From Planctomycetota bacterium (GTDB lineage: Bacteria; Planctomycetota; UBA8108; UBA1146; JAJFFE01), in the NCBI GenBank assembly GCA_020425835.1, contig JAGQRC010000245.1, positions 1 through 6,092 on the forward strand: DNA of 6,092 nucleotides, given 5' to 3'. Shown one piece after another: positions 5,209 through 6,092 of the stretch. Numbering within the stretch: the first letter of the stretch is position 1; each line of letters opens with the position of its first letter. The translations under genes and the position numbers were made by a program. The notes under the pieces are model-generated. The model saw nothing but the letters and a program-made list of their open reading frames with translations, did not search any database and was not told the DNA's origin.

Positions 5209-6092
5209 GCGACCACGGATACCACTCCCTGGATCTGGATCGGCTCGGAACGCCGCGAATCCTCGTGCTCGGTGACCTGATGCTCGACGAGTACATCTGG
5301 GGCTCGGTGTCGCGCATCTCTCCCGAGGCGCCCGTGCCGGTGATCGCCGGGCGGATGCGCGAGCTCAAGGCGGGGGGCGCCGGATCGGTCGTCGAGAACC
5401 TGGCGGTGCTCGGGGCGCGGGTGCAGGTGTGTGGCGTGATCGGCGATGATGAGCCCGGGGAGCGCTTCGCGGAGATCCTGTCCCGGCAAGGGGTCAGTCA
5501 CCGCGGCCTGGTTCGCCGTGCGGGTCGCACGACGACGCAGAAGATCCGCGTGATGGCGAGTGTCCAGCAGGCCCATCGCGCGCAGCAGCAGGTGTGTCGC
5601 GTCGATTTCGAGGACATCCAGGCGCCCGACGAGAGCGAGCTGCGCGACATCGAGCGCTACCTCGACGAGGTGTTCGAGGAGCCTCCGTCGGTGGTGCTGA
5701 TGTCCGACTACGAGAAGGGACTGCTCTCGCCCGAGGTCATCGCGTCCGTCGTTCGGCGCGCGAAGTCGTGCGGTGTTCCGGTCCTCGTCGATCCCGGCCG
5801 GAGCGTCGACTACGGCCGGTACCGAGGCGCGACACTGATCTGTCCGAATCGCTTCGAGTCGGAGCAGGCGACCGACATGGAGTTGCGGGGCGAGGAAGAC
5901 TACGAGGTGTGCGCCCGTCGACTCCTCGAGTCGCTCGAGCTGGAGTCGGTCGCGCTGACCCTCGATCGCGAAGGGATCTTCCTCTTCAAGCGCGATGGCT
6001 CGTCCCAGCACTTCGGGACGCGTGCGCGCGCCGTGACCGATGTGGCCGGCGCGGGGGACATGGTGCTCTCGCTGCTCGGACTGGCGGTCGGC
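5205..6092 (+). CDS. hldE: D-glycero-beta-D-manno-heptose-7-phosphate kinase (HldE/RfaE kinase domain), 3' end outside window
   Basis: 296 codons are visible and the frame is still open at the window edge. This is a PfkB/ribokinase-family sugar kinase of the HldE (RfaE) type, which phosphorylates heptose 7-phosphate at C1 on the way to ADP-heptose for the LPS inner core. Diagnostic segments are GDLMLDEYIWG (residues 23-33), SRISPEAPVPVI (36-47), AGGAGSVVENLAVLGA (56-71), TTTQKIRV (109-116), QQVCRVD (128-134), MSDYEKGLLS (166-175), VDPGRS (195-200), ICPNRFE (212-218) and TDVAGAGD (278-285), whose D285 is the catalytic base. Two departures from the usual sequence are visible: the 'GGAANVA.N' sugar-lid segment reads GGAGSVVEN, and the Thr that normally follows GAGD is Met286. 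It overlaps the preceding stop codon by ATGA. Whether a C-terminal nucleotidyltransferase domain follows (bifunctional HldE) or not (HldA-like) cannot be seen. A related PfkB kinase is possible but less likely. Confidence 0.88.
   Translation, partial: MSDHGYHSLDLDRLGTPRILVLGDLMLDEYIWGSVSRISPEAPVPVIAGRMRELKAGGAGSVVENLAVLGARVQVCGVIGDDEPGERFAEILSRQGVSHRGLVRRAGRTTTQKIRVMASVQQAHRAQQQVCRVDFEDIQAPDESELRDIERYLDEVFEEPPSVVLMSDYEKGLLSPEVIASVVRRAKSCGVPVLVDPGRSVDYGRYRGATLICPNRFESEQATDMELRGEEDYEVCARRLLESLELESVALTLDREGIFLFKRDGSSQHFGTRARAVTDVAGAGDMVLSLLGLAVG

Noticed and set aside
1..6092. Frequent CGATCG/GATCG words
   Set aside because: They spread through coding regions in line with Ile-ATC, Asp-GAT and Arg-CG codons; no regular spacing or intergenic clustering.

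Overview
This is a GC-rich window with genes on the + strand only. It suggests a Gram-negative, LPS-making bacterium with a didermal envelope: it encodes the lipid A kinase LpxK, the heptose kinase HldE and the end of a LolA-like lipoprotein-sorting protein. Codon use is dominated by G/C third positions. The mix of a degenerate FGGY kinase, an ADP-ribosylglycohydrolase-fold protein and a small GspE/MshE N-terminal-like protein would fit Planctomycetota or Myxococcota-type bacteria. The sequence alone does not settle the phylum.

Left block (1-2560): the 3' end of a LolA-like protein is followed 19 nt later by a 397-aa FGGY sugar-kinase-like protein (GTG start). Next comes a 332-aa ADP-ribosylglycohydrolase (DraG/ARH) fold protein. 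The three are closely spaced and probably co-transcribed. Both the FGGY-like and the ARH-like proteins look catalytically degraded. The FGGY protein lacks the first-lobe phosphate motif and most of its ATP-binding lobe. The ARH protein has lost the T-D-D metal site and half of the GGDTDT site. Between them lies a tiny five-codon reading frame with a good ribosome-binding site, linked by ATGA overlaps at both ends.

Middle (2561-3100): a possible -10 element precedes a stand-alone 73-aa protein made of two 24-residue MshEN/GspE-N-type motifs. A 207-nt gene-free stretch follows, with a plausible promoter at 3015-3042 for the next genes.

Right block (3101-6092): lpxK (GTG start), then a 325-aa conserved protein of unknown function (TTG start) that weakly resembles the deoxyhypusine synthase fold, then the kinase half of hldE, which overlaps it by ATGA and runs off the window. 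This looks like an envelope/LPS operon: LpxK makes lipid A from its disaccharide precursor and HldE prepares heptose for the inner core. The protein between them is a candidate for an unrecognised envelope-linked function.

No tRNA, rRNA, CRISPR, insertion sequence or convincing rho-independent terminator was seen.
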